Shown one piece after another: positions 17,783-23,689 of a stretch of 51,420 nt of DNA. The stretch is from a virus. Position numbers and translations under genes: made by a program. A model generated the notes under the pieces. It did no database searches. It was not told the DNA's origin and saw only the letters and a list, made by a program, of their open reading frames with translations. The stretch covers positions 1-51,420 of the IMG/VR virus record IMGVR_UViG_3300021962_000154, one strand, 5' to 3'. Position 1 is the stretch's first letter; each line of letters starts with the position of its first letter.

Positions 17783-17790
17783 TATTTATA
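17783..17790 (+). promoter_or_regulatory. TATTTATA late-type promoter motif
   Basis: CATATTTATAAAAG, 7 bases before the ATG at 17797. It supports that ATG, and not a start after the in-frame TAG. Confidence 0.5.
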
Positions 17791-17796
17791 AAAGAT

Positions 17797-18138
17797 ATGA
17801 AAAACTAGATTAACAAATTAATCATCGTAACCAGAAAGGACTTAGCACCAGGTTACCAAATTGCTCAAGCGGGTCACGCTTTAGCTCAATTCATGCTTGA
17901 CTATCCTGATCAAGCTAATCAATGGAACAATAACTATCTTATCTGTTTGTCCGTTGAAAATGAAAATCAATTAAAAACTTTATTGGAAAAGATCTGTATG
18001 CATGACATACCCGTATCTTATTTTCTCGAACCAGATCTTGGTAACGAGATGACAGCTATTGCTTTTCAAGGAAGTGAAAAGGCGAGTAAATTAACCTCGT
18101 CTATACCATTAGCATTAAAATCTTATAATAAACAATAA
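17797..18138 (+). CDS. Peptidyl-tRNA hydrolase 2 family protein with in-frame TAG at codon 4
   Basis: ATG AAA AAC TAG ATT, then an uninterrupted frame to 18138. Read through, the product is 113 residues, the usual PTH2 length. KLIIVTRKDLAPGYQIAQAG and HALAQF, then SYFLEPDLGNEMTAIAFQG carry the PTH2 signature (GxxxAQxxHA, DxGxT/M-A-like). The conserved KLIIVTRKDL begins three codons after the TAG, and no ATG/GTG/TTG lies between, so the gene seems to need TAG decoding. A tRNA with CUA anticodon is at 18946. Family members free peptides from peptidyl-tRNA. The next gene has the same arrangement. Confidence 0.82.
17806..17808 (+). other. In-frame TAG codon (codon 4)
   Basis: Amber codon between ATG AAA AAC and ATT AAC AAA in the PTH2-type gene. 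Confidence 0.8.
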
Positions 18139-18148
18139 ATCAACAATT

Positions 18149-18406
18149 ATGAAGTAGATTACAGAAAAACCAGAAGAGATCGTGTTTCACTTTAATAAGA
18201 AACATCTCGAAATCCCAACAATCCCAATGTGGGTTGTGAAGTGTCGTGGCGACACCTATTATGTTAACCATATTGATGTATCCCCTGGTGTGGGGTTCTC
18301 AACAAAGGAAACTCCTGATAACCCTCATACCAAAGGGAGTATAAAATTCAAGGCCAACTTGATGATTGAGGAACAAAATAACATAATTAACGCTAAAATT
18401 TATTAA
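18149..18406 (+). CDS. Conserved phage protein with in-frame TAG at codon 3
   Basis: ATG AAG TAG ATT ACA, then open to 18406: 85 residues if TAG is decoded. The conserved-looking body (IPMWVVKCRGDTYYVNHIDV, GFSTKETPDNPHTKGSIKFK) resembles small T4-like phage proteins of unknown function. Without readthrough the only later start is GTG 18182, inside EEIVFHF. Ten bases after the PTH2-type stop; probably one transcript. Confidence 0.75.
18155..18157 (+). other. In-frame TAG codon (codon 3)
   Basis: Second early amber codon, in the same AAN-TAG-ATT context as at 17806. Confidence 0.75.
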
Positions 18407-18408
18407 AA

Positions 18409-18753
18409 ATGAAAAACACAAAACACAACCCAACAATGATGATTAAATCAGCTTTCTCAAATAAACTTCACAAAATATTAGGTGAATGTATCGAACATAA
18501 ACGCTATTCAAGAGAATGGTATGCTTGTAAAAGAGAAAAAACAAAATTAACTGATGAGGATAAAATTAAACTTTTTGATGAGATTAAAACCATCTATGAA
18601 GAAACTTCTCAAGAACTAATAAATTATTTTCAGGATAGAAATCTTAAGAAAAGAGTTGAAAAACAAAGAGTTGAGAGAGGTTATCAACCAAAAAAGAAGA
18701 CAAAAAAAGAGGATTATGAAAAAAATCTTCAAGAAAATTTGGATAGTAAATAA
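18409..18753 (+). CDS. Unknown basic 114-residue protein
   Basis: Helical and Lys-rich (KKRVEKQRVERGYQPKKKTKKE), nucleic-acid-binding by composition. Last protein gene before the tRNA array; the tRNA promoter lies in its final codons. Confidence 0.72.
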   Translation: MKNTKHNPTMMIKSAFSNKLHKILGECIEHKRYSREWYACKREKTKLTDEDKIKLFDEIKTIYEETSQELINYFQDRNLKKRVEKQRVERGYQPKKKTKKEDYEKNLQENLDSK

Positions 18754-18769
18754 ATTTGTCTTAATTTTG
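18739..18769 (+). promoter_or_regulatory. Bacteroidota-type promoter of the tRNA array
   Basis: TTG (18739-18741), 20 bases, TAATTTTG (18762-18769), overlapping the end of the 18409 gene. Confidence 0.72.
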
Positions 18770-18777
18770 TAGTCCAG

Positions 18778-18794
18778 TTGAGTTAAAGACTCAA
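18778..18794 (+). other. 5' leader hairpin of the tRNA transcript
   Basis: TTGAGT-TAAAG-ACTCAA, no T-run after it, so not a terminator. It would cap the 5' end of the primary tRNA transcript. Confidence 0.5.
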
Positions 18795-18798
18795 TGGA

Positions 18799-18939
18799 TG
18801 TTGTGTGACGAAATTGGTATACGTGCTGGTCAGTACCCAAAAGAGTGTAGAATGGGGGAAACTGGCGGACATACTACGGACACGAGTAGTAGGAGATTAG
18901 GTCTTTAAATCCATGTGGGTTCGAATCCCACCACAACAA
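18799..18939 (+). tRNA. tRNA-like element (class II, Leu-like) with about 60-base insertion
   Basis: 5' TGTTGTG pairs with 3' CACAACA, the D-arm reads ACG-AAATTGGTATA-CGT, and the T-arm is GTGGG-TTCGAAT-CCCAC. Between these, the anticodon-stem halves may be CTGGTC (18826-18831) and GATTAG (18895-18900), enclosing about 63 bases that include a TACTAC/GTAGTA hairpin. Total 141 bases, too long for a normal tRNA and too short for a group I intron. The anticodon cannot be assigned. It may be an intron-bearing tRNA, a decayed gene, or a tRNA-like RNA. Confidence 0.5.
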
Positions 18940-18945
18940 CAAAAT

Positions 18946-19017
18946 GGCTCTGTGGTGTAGCGGTAACATTACAGTCTCTAAAACTGATAGTCACGGGTTC
19001 GAACCCCGTCAGGGCCA
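18946..19017 (+). tRNA. Amber suppressor tRNA, anticodon CUA
   Basis: 72 bases: acceptor GGCTCTG/CAGGGCC, D-arm GTGT-AGCGGTA-ACAT, anticodon loop CTCTAAA with anticodon CTA at 18978-18980, T-arm ACGGG-TTCGAAC-CCCGT, discriminator A. The loop has U33 and A37. The anticodon stem has one mismatch (A-A at its outer end). It reads UAG. The GTGT D-stem resembles both the Gln and Trp tRNAs of this cluster; the A discriminator fits Gln better than Trp. Charging is unproven; Gln would follow crAss-like phage precedent. Confidence 0.85.
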
Positions 19018-19054
19018 CTAAAAAAATAAAAAATAAAAAATTTTTTGAAAAAAC

Positions 19055-19085
19055 TTGTTTTTTTCAGGAACTTTGCTTACTTTTG
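19055..19085 (+). promoter_or_regulatory. Bacteroidota-type promoter inside the tRNA array
   Basis: TTG (19055-19057), 20 bases, TACTTTTG (19078-19085), 25 bases before the small ORF at 19111. Confidence 0.65.
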
Positions 19086-19110
19086 TACTATATATTAAAA
19101 TAACAAAAAA

Positions 19111-19209
19111 ATGAAAAATATGAACCTACATATCGTGGCGATTAAACCGATGGCAATTTGCCAGTGGTATCCTCGTACCCTATCAGGTTCAGACCAAGTA
19201 TTTTCATAA
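19111..19209 (+). CDS. Possible 32-residue peptide within the tRNA array
   Basis: MKNMNLHIVAIKPMAICQWY, ending SGSDQVFS. It has its own promoter and is followed by a strong terminator at 19243, so a separate short transcript is made. It may be a peptide, or the transcript may act as RNA. No family recognised. Confidence 0.45.
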   Translation: MKNMNLHIVAIKPMAICQWYPRTLSGSDQVFS

Positions 19210-19242
19210 TGTTATAGAGATAAAACTAAAACTAGAAAACAC

Positions 19243-19278
19243 AAAGCCCTGGACCTACAAGTTCAGGGCTTTTTTTTT
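19243..19278 (+). terminator. Rho-independent terminator
   Basis: AAAGCCCTG, loop, CAGGGCTTT and nine T. It would separate the first tRNAs and small ORF from the main tRNA run. Confidence 0.88.
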
Positions 19279-19311
19279 GCAGTTCTTTGACGTATTGGTA
19301 ATTTTAAAAAT

Positions 19312-19386
19312 AGTGTAGTTGGCCAATTGGTAGGCCGCCTCATTTGGGATGAGGACATAGTGCAGGTTCGAGTCCTGTCTACGCTA
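19312..19386 (+). tRNA. tRNA-Pro (UGG)
   Basis: Acceptor AGTGTAG/CTACGCT, anticodon arm CCTCA-TTTGGGA-TGAGG, T-arm GCAGG-TTCGAGT-CCTGT, discriminator A. Loop typical of Pro. Confidence 0.9.
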
Positions 19387-19392
19387 CTATTT

Positions 19393-19469
19393 CAGGATAT
19401 GGGGGAGTCAGGCCGTCCCCGCCTGCCTTGGACGCAGGAGAATCGCTGGTTCGAATCCAGCTATCCTGA
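19393..19469 (+). tRNA. tRNA, anticodon read as UGG (Pro) by position
   Basis: Acceptor CAGGATA/TATCCTG, D-stem GGGG/CCCC with large loop, anticodon arm CCTGC-CTTGGAC-GCAGG, T-arm GCTGG-TTCGAAT-CCAGC. Position 37 is A, unusual for Pro, so GGA (Ser) with a shifted loop cannot be excluded, though the short variable region argues against Ser. Confidence 0.75.
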
Positions 19470-19475
19470 CACAAT

Positions 19476-19549
19476 GTCTTCGTAGCTCAGTTGGTTAGAG
19501 CACCTCACTTTTAATGAGGGGGCCATGAGTTCGAATCTCATCGGGGACA
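19476..19549 (+). tRNA. tRNA-Lys (UUU)
   Basis: Acceptor GTCTTCG/CGGGGAC, anticodon arm CCTCA-CTTTTAA-TGAGG, T-arm ATGAG-TTCGAAT-CTCAT. Confidence 0.93.
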
Positions 19550-19554
19550 CAAAT

Positions 19555-19624
19555 GTATAAGTTGATCGTGGTGGTCGGTTGGTCTGCAACACCAACGGTG
19601 TTGGTTCGATTCCAACCTTATACT
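19555..19624 (+). tRNA. tRNA-Cys (GCA)
   Basis: Acceptor GTATAAG/CTTATAC, anticodon arm TTGGT-CTGCAAC-ACCAA, T-arm GTTGG-TTCGATT-CCAAC, discriminator U as expected for Cys. Confidence 0.92.
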
Positions 19625-19633
19625 CAAACACAC

Positions 19634-19704
19634 ACGGATATGGTGTAACGGTAGCATAAGTGACTCCAAATCTCTTGGTCAGGGTTCGAATCCTTGTATC
19701 CGTG
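19634..19704 (+). tRNA. tRNA-Trp (CCA)
   Basis: Acceptor ACGGATA/TATCCGT, D-arm GTGT-AACGGTA-GCAT, anticodon loop CTCCAAA, T-arm CAGGG-TTCGAAT-CCTTG, discriminator G. One mismatch in the anticodon stem. Confidence 0.9.
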
Positions 19705-19711
19705 CTAAAAT

Positions 19712-19794
19712 GCCCTTGTAGGCGAATGGTATAGCCGCCTGACTTAGAATCAGGAGCGAAAGCATTGCAGGTTCGAGTCCTGCCAGGGGTACCA
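19712..19794 (+). tRNA. tRNA-Leu (UAG), CCA encoded
   Basis: Class II. Acceptor GCCCTTG/CAGGGGT, anticodon arm CCTGA-CTTAGAA-TCAGG, variable arm with AGC-GAAA-GC, T-arm GCAGG-TTCGAGT-CCTGC, then ACCA encoded. Confidence 0.92.
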
Positions 19795-19896
19795 AAGTGT
19801 TGGCTTCAAGTCCCAGTAGGGAAGTACACTTAAATAAAACACGCAACGGGGAAAGTGTCGACTTAAGAAACGGCAAGTACCTACGAAGGGACACAT
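19795..19896 (+). other. Structured tRNA spacer
   Basis: About 100 bases between Leu and Val tRNAs. AAGTGT (19795-19800) can pair with ACACTT (19826-19831), and GTCCC (19810-19814) with GGGAC (19888-19892), an interleaved order, but the stems are short. No ORF. Confidence 0.35.
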
Positions 19897-19969
19897 GCAC
19901 CTTTAGCTCAGTTGGTAGAGCGCTGCCCTTACATGGCAGATGTCATAGGTTCGAGCCCTATAGGGTGTA
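19897..19969 (+). tRNA. tRNA-Val (UAC)
   Basis: Acceptor GCACCTT/AGGGTGT, anticodon arm CTGCC-CTTACAT-GGCAG, T-arm ATAGG-TTCGAGC-CCTAT. Confidence 0.92.
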
Positions 19970-19977
19970 CAAAGGTT

Positions 19978-20066
19978 GATCGGGGAATGATCACATCAAT
20001 AGTTCGAGAGTGAATACTGACTGGTGTGATCGGAGTTTGCAGGTATTCACCCAAGTAATGCCGATC
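19978..20066 (+). ncRNA. Candidate pseudoknot RNA between tRNA-Val and tRNA-Tyr
   Basis: Closing stem GATCGG (19978-19983)/CCGATC (20061-20066). Inside, GATCACATCA (19989-19998) pairs with TGGTGTGATC (20022-20031, one G-U), and GTGAATAC (20010-20017) with GTATTCAC (20043-20050, perfect). The order A-B-A'-B' makes an H-type pseudoknot with stems of 10 and 8 pairs. No ORF or tRNA fold. T4 also has two stable RNAs of unknown role in its tRNA cluster. Confidence 0.6.
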
Positions 20067-20074
20067 GTAAAAGA

Positions 20075-20105
20075 GGATGTCCACTGAACCATCTTCCTCT
20101 TCCCT
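20075..20105 (+). other. Imperfect hairpin in tRNA spacer
   Basis: AGAGGA near 20072 pairs with TCCTCT before 20102; no T-run. Likely a processing spacer. Confidence 0.35.
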
Positions 20106-20110
20106 AATTC

Positions 20111-20192
20111 GCCAGTATCGCATAGCGGCAATTGCGGCTGACTGTAAATCAGCTCCCTTACGGGTTCGGTGGTTCGAGTCCACCTACTGGCA
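20111..20192 (+). tRNA. tRNA-Tyr (GUA)
   Basis: Class II. Acceptor GCCAGTA/TACTGGC, anticodon arm GCTGA-CTGTAAA-TCAGC, long variable arm, T-arm GGTGG-TTCGAGT-CCACC. Confidence 0.93.
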
Positions 20193-20203
20193 CAAAATTA
20201 AAC

Positions 20204-20276
20204 GGGGCTATAGCTCAATTGGCTGAGCGCTTCCCTTGCAAGGAAGAGGATGTGGGTTCGAGTCCCATTAGCTCCA
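20204..20276 (+). tRNA. tRNA-Ala (UGC)
   Basis: Acceptor GGGGCTA/TAGCTCC, anticodon arm CTTCC-CTTGCAA-GGAAG, T-arm TGGG-TTCGAGT-CCCA. Confidence 0.93.
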
Positions 20277-20282
20277 CTATAT

Positions 20283-20353
20283 TGTCCCTTGGTGTAATGG
20301 CAGCACATCTGGTTTTGAGCCAGAGAATTCAGGTTCGAGCCCTGAAGGGACAA
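20283..20353 (+). tRNA. tRNA-Gln (UUG)
   Basis: Acceptor TGTCCCT/AGGGACA, D-arm GTGT-AATGGCA-GCAC, anticodon arm TCTGG-TTTTGAG-CCAGA, T-arm TCAGG-TTCGAGC-CCTGA, discriminator A. Its D-stem resembles that of the CUA tRNA. Confidence 0.92.
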
Positions 20354-20360
20354 CAAATAC

Positions 20361-20377
20361 CTCGCCAGATTGGCGAG
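20361..20377 (+). other. Hairpin copying the next tRNA's acceptor strand
   Basis: CTCGCC-AGATT-GGCGAG. GGCGAGA recurs as the 5' acceptor strand of the CAU tRNA at 20383, so the hairpin could compete with tRNA folding. Confidence 0.45.
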
Positions 20378-20382
20378 AAAAT

Positions 20383-20454
20383 GGCGAGATAGCTCAGAGG
20401 AAGAGCGTTCGGCTCATATCCGAAAGGTCGGGATCTCGGAATTCCCTCTCGCTA
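20383..20454 (+). tRNA. tRNA with CAU anticodon (Met or Ile2)
   Basis: Acceptor GGCGAGA/TCTCGCT, D-arm GCTC/GAGC, anticodon arm TTCGG-CTCATAT-CCGAA. The T-arm GGGAT-CTCGGAA-TTCCC is unusual (no TTCGA loop). Met versus lysidine-modified Ile cannot be decided by eye. Confidence 0.8.
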
Positions 20455-20458
20455 CTCC

Positions 20459-20512
20459 TGTTCAATATTAATTGATGTTCAGTGACACTGAACACCCCAT
20501 TTTAATGAACAT
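20459..20512 (+). other. Long nested hairpin in tRNA spacer
   Basis: TGTTCA (from 20459) pairs with TGAACA (to 20512), and inside it GTTCAGT-GAC-ACTGAAC forms a perfect inner hairpin. No ORF, no T-run. Confidence 0.45.
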
Positions 20513-20517
20513 TATAT

Positions 20518-20591
20518 GGTTTCTGTAGCTCAATCGGGAGAGCACTTGATTGTGAGTCAAGAGGTAGTGGGATCGAAACCCACCAGTCACC
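20518..20591 (+). tRNA. tRNA-His (GUG) with mismatched acceptor
   Basis: Anticodon arm CTTGA-TTGTGAG-TCAAG, T-arm GTGGG-ATCGAAA-CCCAC, extra 5' G opposite C73 as in tRNA-His. The acceptor GTTTCTG/CAGTCAC has two adjacent mismatches. Confidence 0.82.
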
Positions 20592-20594
20592 CAA

Positions 20595-20709
20595 AATAGG
20601 TTACCCCGCTTGTTCCGTCAGGGGTTATAAAATAAACATCGGTTAACGGAACCCATGATGGAGACCTTGCCAAGAAAGTATGTTAAAGATGTTGTAACAA
20701 TGACCTATT
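20595..20709 (+). ncRNA. Candidate pseudoknot RNA between tRNA-His and tRNA-Arg
   Basis: Closing stem AATAGGT (20595-20601)/ACCTATT (20703-20709). Inside, ACCCC (20603-20607) pairs with GGGGT (20621-20625), and GTTCCGT (20612-20618) with ACGGAAC (20646-20652), again in A-B-A'-B' order. Same architecture as 19978-20066 with unrelated sequence, which argues for conserved structure over chance. Confidence 0.58.
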
Positions 20710-20713
20710 ATTC

Positions 20714-20787
20714 ACCTTCATAGCTCAATGGATTAGAGCGTTTCGCTACGAACGAAAAGGTTGGGAGTTCGAGTCTCTCTGAAGGTA
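20714..20787 (+). tRNA. tRNA-Arg (ACG)
   Basis: Acceptor ACCTTCA/TGAAGGT, anticodon arm TTTCG-CTACGAA-CGAAA, T-arm GGGAG-TTCGAGT-CTCTC. A34 would be edited to inosine as in bacterial tRNA-Arg. Confidence 0.92.
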
Positions 20788-20850
20788 CAATAAACCTGTT
20801 TTTGCTACGATAAACGAACCACGTTTATTGTGCAAAATCTAATTTATCGT
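20787..20850 (+). ncRNA. Spacer with interleaved complementary segments
   Basis: CAATAAAC (20788-20795) pairs with GTTTATTG (20823-20830), TTTTGC (20800-20805) with GCAAAA (20832-20837), and ACGATAAA (20807-20814) with TTTATCGT (20843-20850). All three are interleaved; the last overlaps the 5' end of tRNA-Ile, so pairing could affect its maturation. Confidence 0.45.
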
Positions 20851-20921
20851 CTTATAGCTCAGTTGGTTAGAGCGTTTTCCTGATACGAAAAAGGTCCCTG
20901 GTTCGAGTCCAGGTAAGACGA
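20848..20921 (+). tRNA. tRNA-Ile (GAU)
   Basis: Acceptor CGTCTTA/TAAGACG, anticodon arm TTTTC-CTGATAC-GAAAA, T-arm CCTGG-TTCGAGT-CCAGG. Last tRNA of the array. Confidence 0.93.
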
Positions 20922-21012
20922 CAATAAAATTACCAATACTAATTTAAGATAAAATCCTTTATTTACCCGACTTTTTACCTATTATTAAGATACTTATCTA
21001 TAAAGAAAATAT

Positions 21013-22203
21013 ATGAAAATAGGTATCACAATACAGCTAATTAAAAAAAGATCATTATTTGTTAATGGCATCGGATTAAATTGTTTAATGTTTTACGATG
21101 TTGTTAACAAAATAGATTTCGTTGATGAGATTTATTTAGTAAACACTAACAAAGAAAAGTTAACTGAAGAGGAAATTGCTGAATTAGATTGGTTAAAAGA
21201 TTACAATGTTATTAATTGGGATAGCCAAACAAGAGATAATATTAATTTTCTAATCACGTTAGGTTCAGTACCTCACGACACCGACCTTAAATGGTTTAAA
21301 GAGAAAGAGGGTAATAAGATTGTTTGTTATAAAGGTGGTAATAGTTTTATCATACACATGGAAGAGTTATTATTTAACGGTAAAATCGGTGATGATAACA
21401 CAACAAAAAACGGTATATTAAAAACAAGGGAATTTGATGAAATTTGGATGGTACCTCAACAAGAATACCATAACAAACAATATCTAGAAATACAACATAA
21501 ATGCAAAGTTAGATCAGTCCCATTCGTATGGTCCCCAAAATTTATAGAAAAAGATGCTAAAGTTTACGAGGGTACTAATAAAACACCATGGTTTGATGAG
21601 AAAGTTTTTGATAAATATGTTGTTGCCTGTGTTGAACCAAATACGAGTGTCTTAAAAAATATGTTACCGATTCTATATTCATATGAACACGCTTATAGAC
21701 TAAAACCAGATTTATTTCAAAAATTCCACGTCACAAACGCTATGCAACACCTAAAAAACTCTACCCTATTAGATTTTGCGGGTTCTTTAGATATACACAA
21801 AGAAAAAAAATTAGCTTTTGACGCTAGGTGGCCAATAACAGCTTTATTAGCTGGTGATCACCATATGATAGTTTCCCATCAATGGGGTAACCCTTTAAAT
21901 TACGCTTATTTAGATACAGTGTATTTCGGATTCCCTTTAATCCATAACGCTCATTTGTGCCAAGACATAGGTTATTATTATGAAGGGTTTGAGGTTAAAG
22001 ATGGTGGTGAACTAATCGTTAAAGCCGCTGAAGAGAGAAAAAATGACACCGATTATACAAAAAGACATCACGAGATATTAAAAAGATATACAACGGATAA
22101 TCAAGAAATGATTAATCAATACGCTCTTTTAATCAAAAACATATATGAAAAAAATCATATTGATGGAACTTCTTATGATTGGAAATCAAATTTATTAAAA
22201 TGA
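21013..22203 (+). CDS. DUF2827-type glycosyltransferase (GT-B-like)
   Basis: 396 residues. MKIGITIQLIKKRSLFVNGI and NCLMFYDVV at the start, and HQWGNPLNYAYLDTVYFGFP with LIHNAHLCQDIGYYYEGF near the C-terminus match the DUF2827 family as I recall it, a GT-B-like glycosyltransferase group seen in phages and capsule loci. First of three sugar-transfer genes; its stop overlaps the next ATG (AAATGA). Confidence 0.8.
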   Translation: MKIGITIQLIKKRSLFVNGIGLNCLMFYDVVNKIDFVDEIYLVNTNKEKLTEEEIAELDWLKDYNVINWDSQTRDNINFLITLGSVPHDTDLKWFKEKEGNKIVCYKGGNSFIIHMEELLFNGKIGDDNTTKNGILKTREFDEIWMVPQQEYHNKQYLEIQHKCKVRSVPFVWSPKFIEKDAKVYEGTNKTPWFDEKVFDKYVVACVEPNTSVLKNMLPILYSYEHAYRLKPDLFQKFHVTNAMQHLKNSTLLDFAGSLDIHKEKKLAFDARWPITALLAGDHHMIVSHQWGNPLNYAYLDTVYFGFPLIHNAHLCQDIGYYYEGFEVKDGGELIVKAAEERKNDTDYTKRHHEILKRYTTDNQEMINQYALLIKNIYEKNHIDGTSYDWKSNLLK

Positions 22204-22934
22204 GAATCAGTTATATAATGCAATCATATCTGGGTGAATACCCTGGATCTAGATCAGACTCACCTAAAAAATTTATTAGAGCTGTACAATCTTTCTTGGA
22301 TCAAACCCACAAAGACTCTGAACTTATTATAGCATCCGATGGTTGTGAAAAGACTCATCAGTTGTACTATGAACTTTACAAAAATGAACCCAGAATTAAA
22401 TACGTTTACATTGATAAAGATACGCCAAACATGTACGAGGGTGAGATTAAATATTATAGAGGGTTACCCAGACAGGTTGCTAGGTCTTTAGTCACTGGTG
22501 ATATCACCACGTATATGGACTCAGATGACTTTCTTTTACCGAATGCGGCCGCAACTATTAATGAGGTTTGGTCTGAACAAAAAGATACCACTGGGTTTGC
22601 ACTAATAGATCGCTGGTATGACAACGAGGTTATATTAACCATGGACAAAATGGATACCATTGTAACTGAACCCAATTTATATGAAATCAATGGGCTAGGG
22701 AGTAAATGGGTTTTAAGCAAAATGTCTCACCCAACCTTAATATTACAATCAACATGGGCTATTTCACATAGAAGTCATGCAACATCAATTTGGAAAGATA
22801 TTGTTGGTGAAGGGTATTCAGAAGACACAGCGTTTTCAAGGGCTTTAATAAAAGAATTTGGGGCTCATAACGGGTTCTTGGTACAAACACCCTTCTATGT
22901 TAGGTGTCACTTCAGTAAATTATGGGATTATTAA
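22200..22934 (+). CDS. Family 2-type glycosyltransferase (GT-A)
   Basis: 244 residues from ATG 22200, overlapping the previous stop by 4 bases. Nucleotide-sugar fold: ISYIMQSYL, FIRAVQSFLDQTHKDSELII, ASDG, and the metal-binding MDSDDFLLPNAA. The C-terminal half has the conserved W/H pattern. Likely uses a UDP- or GDP-sugar; the acceptor could be modified DNA, a virion protein or host surface glycan. Confidence 0.87.
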   Translation: MRISYIMQSYLGEYPGSRSDSPKKFIRAVQSFLDQTHKDSELIIASDGCEKTHQLYYELYKNEPRIKYVYIDKDTPNMYEGEIKYYRGLPRQVARSLVTGDITTYMDSDDFLLPNAAATINEVWSEQKDTTGFALIDRWYDNEVILTMDKMDTIVTEPNLYEINGLGSKWVLSKMSHPTLILQSTWAISHRSHATSIWKDIVGEGYSEDTAFSRALIKEFGAHNGFLVQTPFYVRCHFSKLWDY

Positions 22935-22945
22935 ATACATAGATC

Positions 22946-23665
22946 ATGGAGAAAATTACATTTGTTCTGACAAGTTGTGGGAGATTAGATTTACTAGAAA
23001 TAACACTAGATAGTTTTTTTAAATTTAACACATACCCAATAACTAGATATATTATTACAGAGGACTCGGCTAACCCTAAGGTTTTCGAAGAGTGTCTTAA
23101 ATTAAATCGTGAAAAGTATGATAACAAACTAGAATTCGTATTTAACTATGAAAAACTAGGTCAATCTAGATCGATTGATAAAGCATACTCAATGGTAGAA
23201 ACTGAGTATATATTTCACTGTGAAGAGGACTGGGAGTTCTATAGAGAAGGATTTATCGAGGATTCGATAAAAGTCCTGTTAACACAACCCAAAGTTTTAC
23301 AATCTTGGATTAGACCTAAAAGTGATAAAATACTAAATAAAATAGAAAACAAGGTTTTTAATCTCCCGATGAATGTTTTTGTTAGAAGGGTTTTACCAGC
23401 TAGTTTTTTAACTGGTGATAAAAATGAGGATGGGAGTCCTATGGTTGTAAAAGATTATATGGGATTTAGCTGGAACCCAGGTGTTAAAAGACTTAAAGAT
23501 TGGAAAGATTTACCAAATGGCTACGCTGGATTTGAAAGAGAGCACCTAGTTGATCATTATTATAGAGATAACGGTTTTATGGTCGTTAGCCTTTCTAAAA
23601 ACGATGACGATGGTTACGTTAGACACATAGGTTGGAATAGGAGAACCGAGAACACGGTTTTTTAA
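22946..23665 (+). CDS. Family 2-like glycosyltransferase (GT-A)
   Basis: 239 residues. MEKITFVLTSCGRLDLLEIT begins the fold, and EYIFHCEEDWEFYREGFIED carries an ExDW-type metal site in place of DxD. 11 bases after the upstream gene. Ends at a strong terminator, closing the three-gene unit. Confidence 0.83.
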   Translation: MEKITFVLTSCGRLDLLEITLDSFFKFNTYPITRYIITEDSANPKVFEECLKLNREKYDNKLEFVFNYEKLGQSRSIDKAYSMVETEYIFHCEEDWEFYREGFIEDSIKVLLTQPKVLQSWIRPKSDKILNKIENKVFNLPMNVFVRRVLPASFLTGDKNEDGSPMVVKDYMGFSWNPGVKRLKDWKDLPNGYAGFEREHLVDHYYRDNGFMVVSLSKNDDDGYVRHIGWNRRTENTVF

Positions 23666-23689
23666 ATTAATCGGATAAATAATTTAATT

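Noticed and set aside
18799-18939. Group I intron in tRNA-Leu
   Set aside because: The insertion of about 63 bases is far below the minimum of about 200 and lacks recognisable P/Q/R/S segments.
19978-20066. HDV-like self-cleaving ribozyme
   Set aside because: The stem order lacks a P3 hairpin between P2 and the P1 3' strand, and the P1 is not at a cleavage-competent 5' end.
19679-20392. Short ORFs inside the tRNA array
   Set aside because: They translate tRNA sequences (for example the repeated GFEP/RFEP from T-loops) and have no start context.
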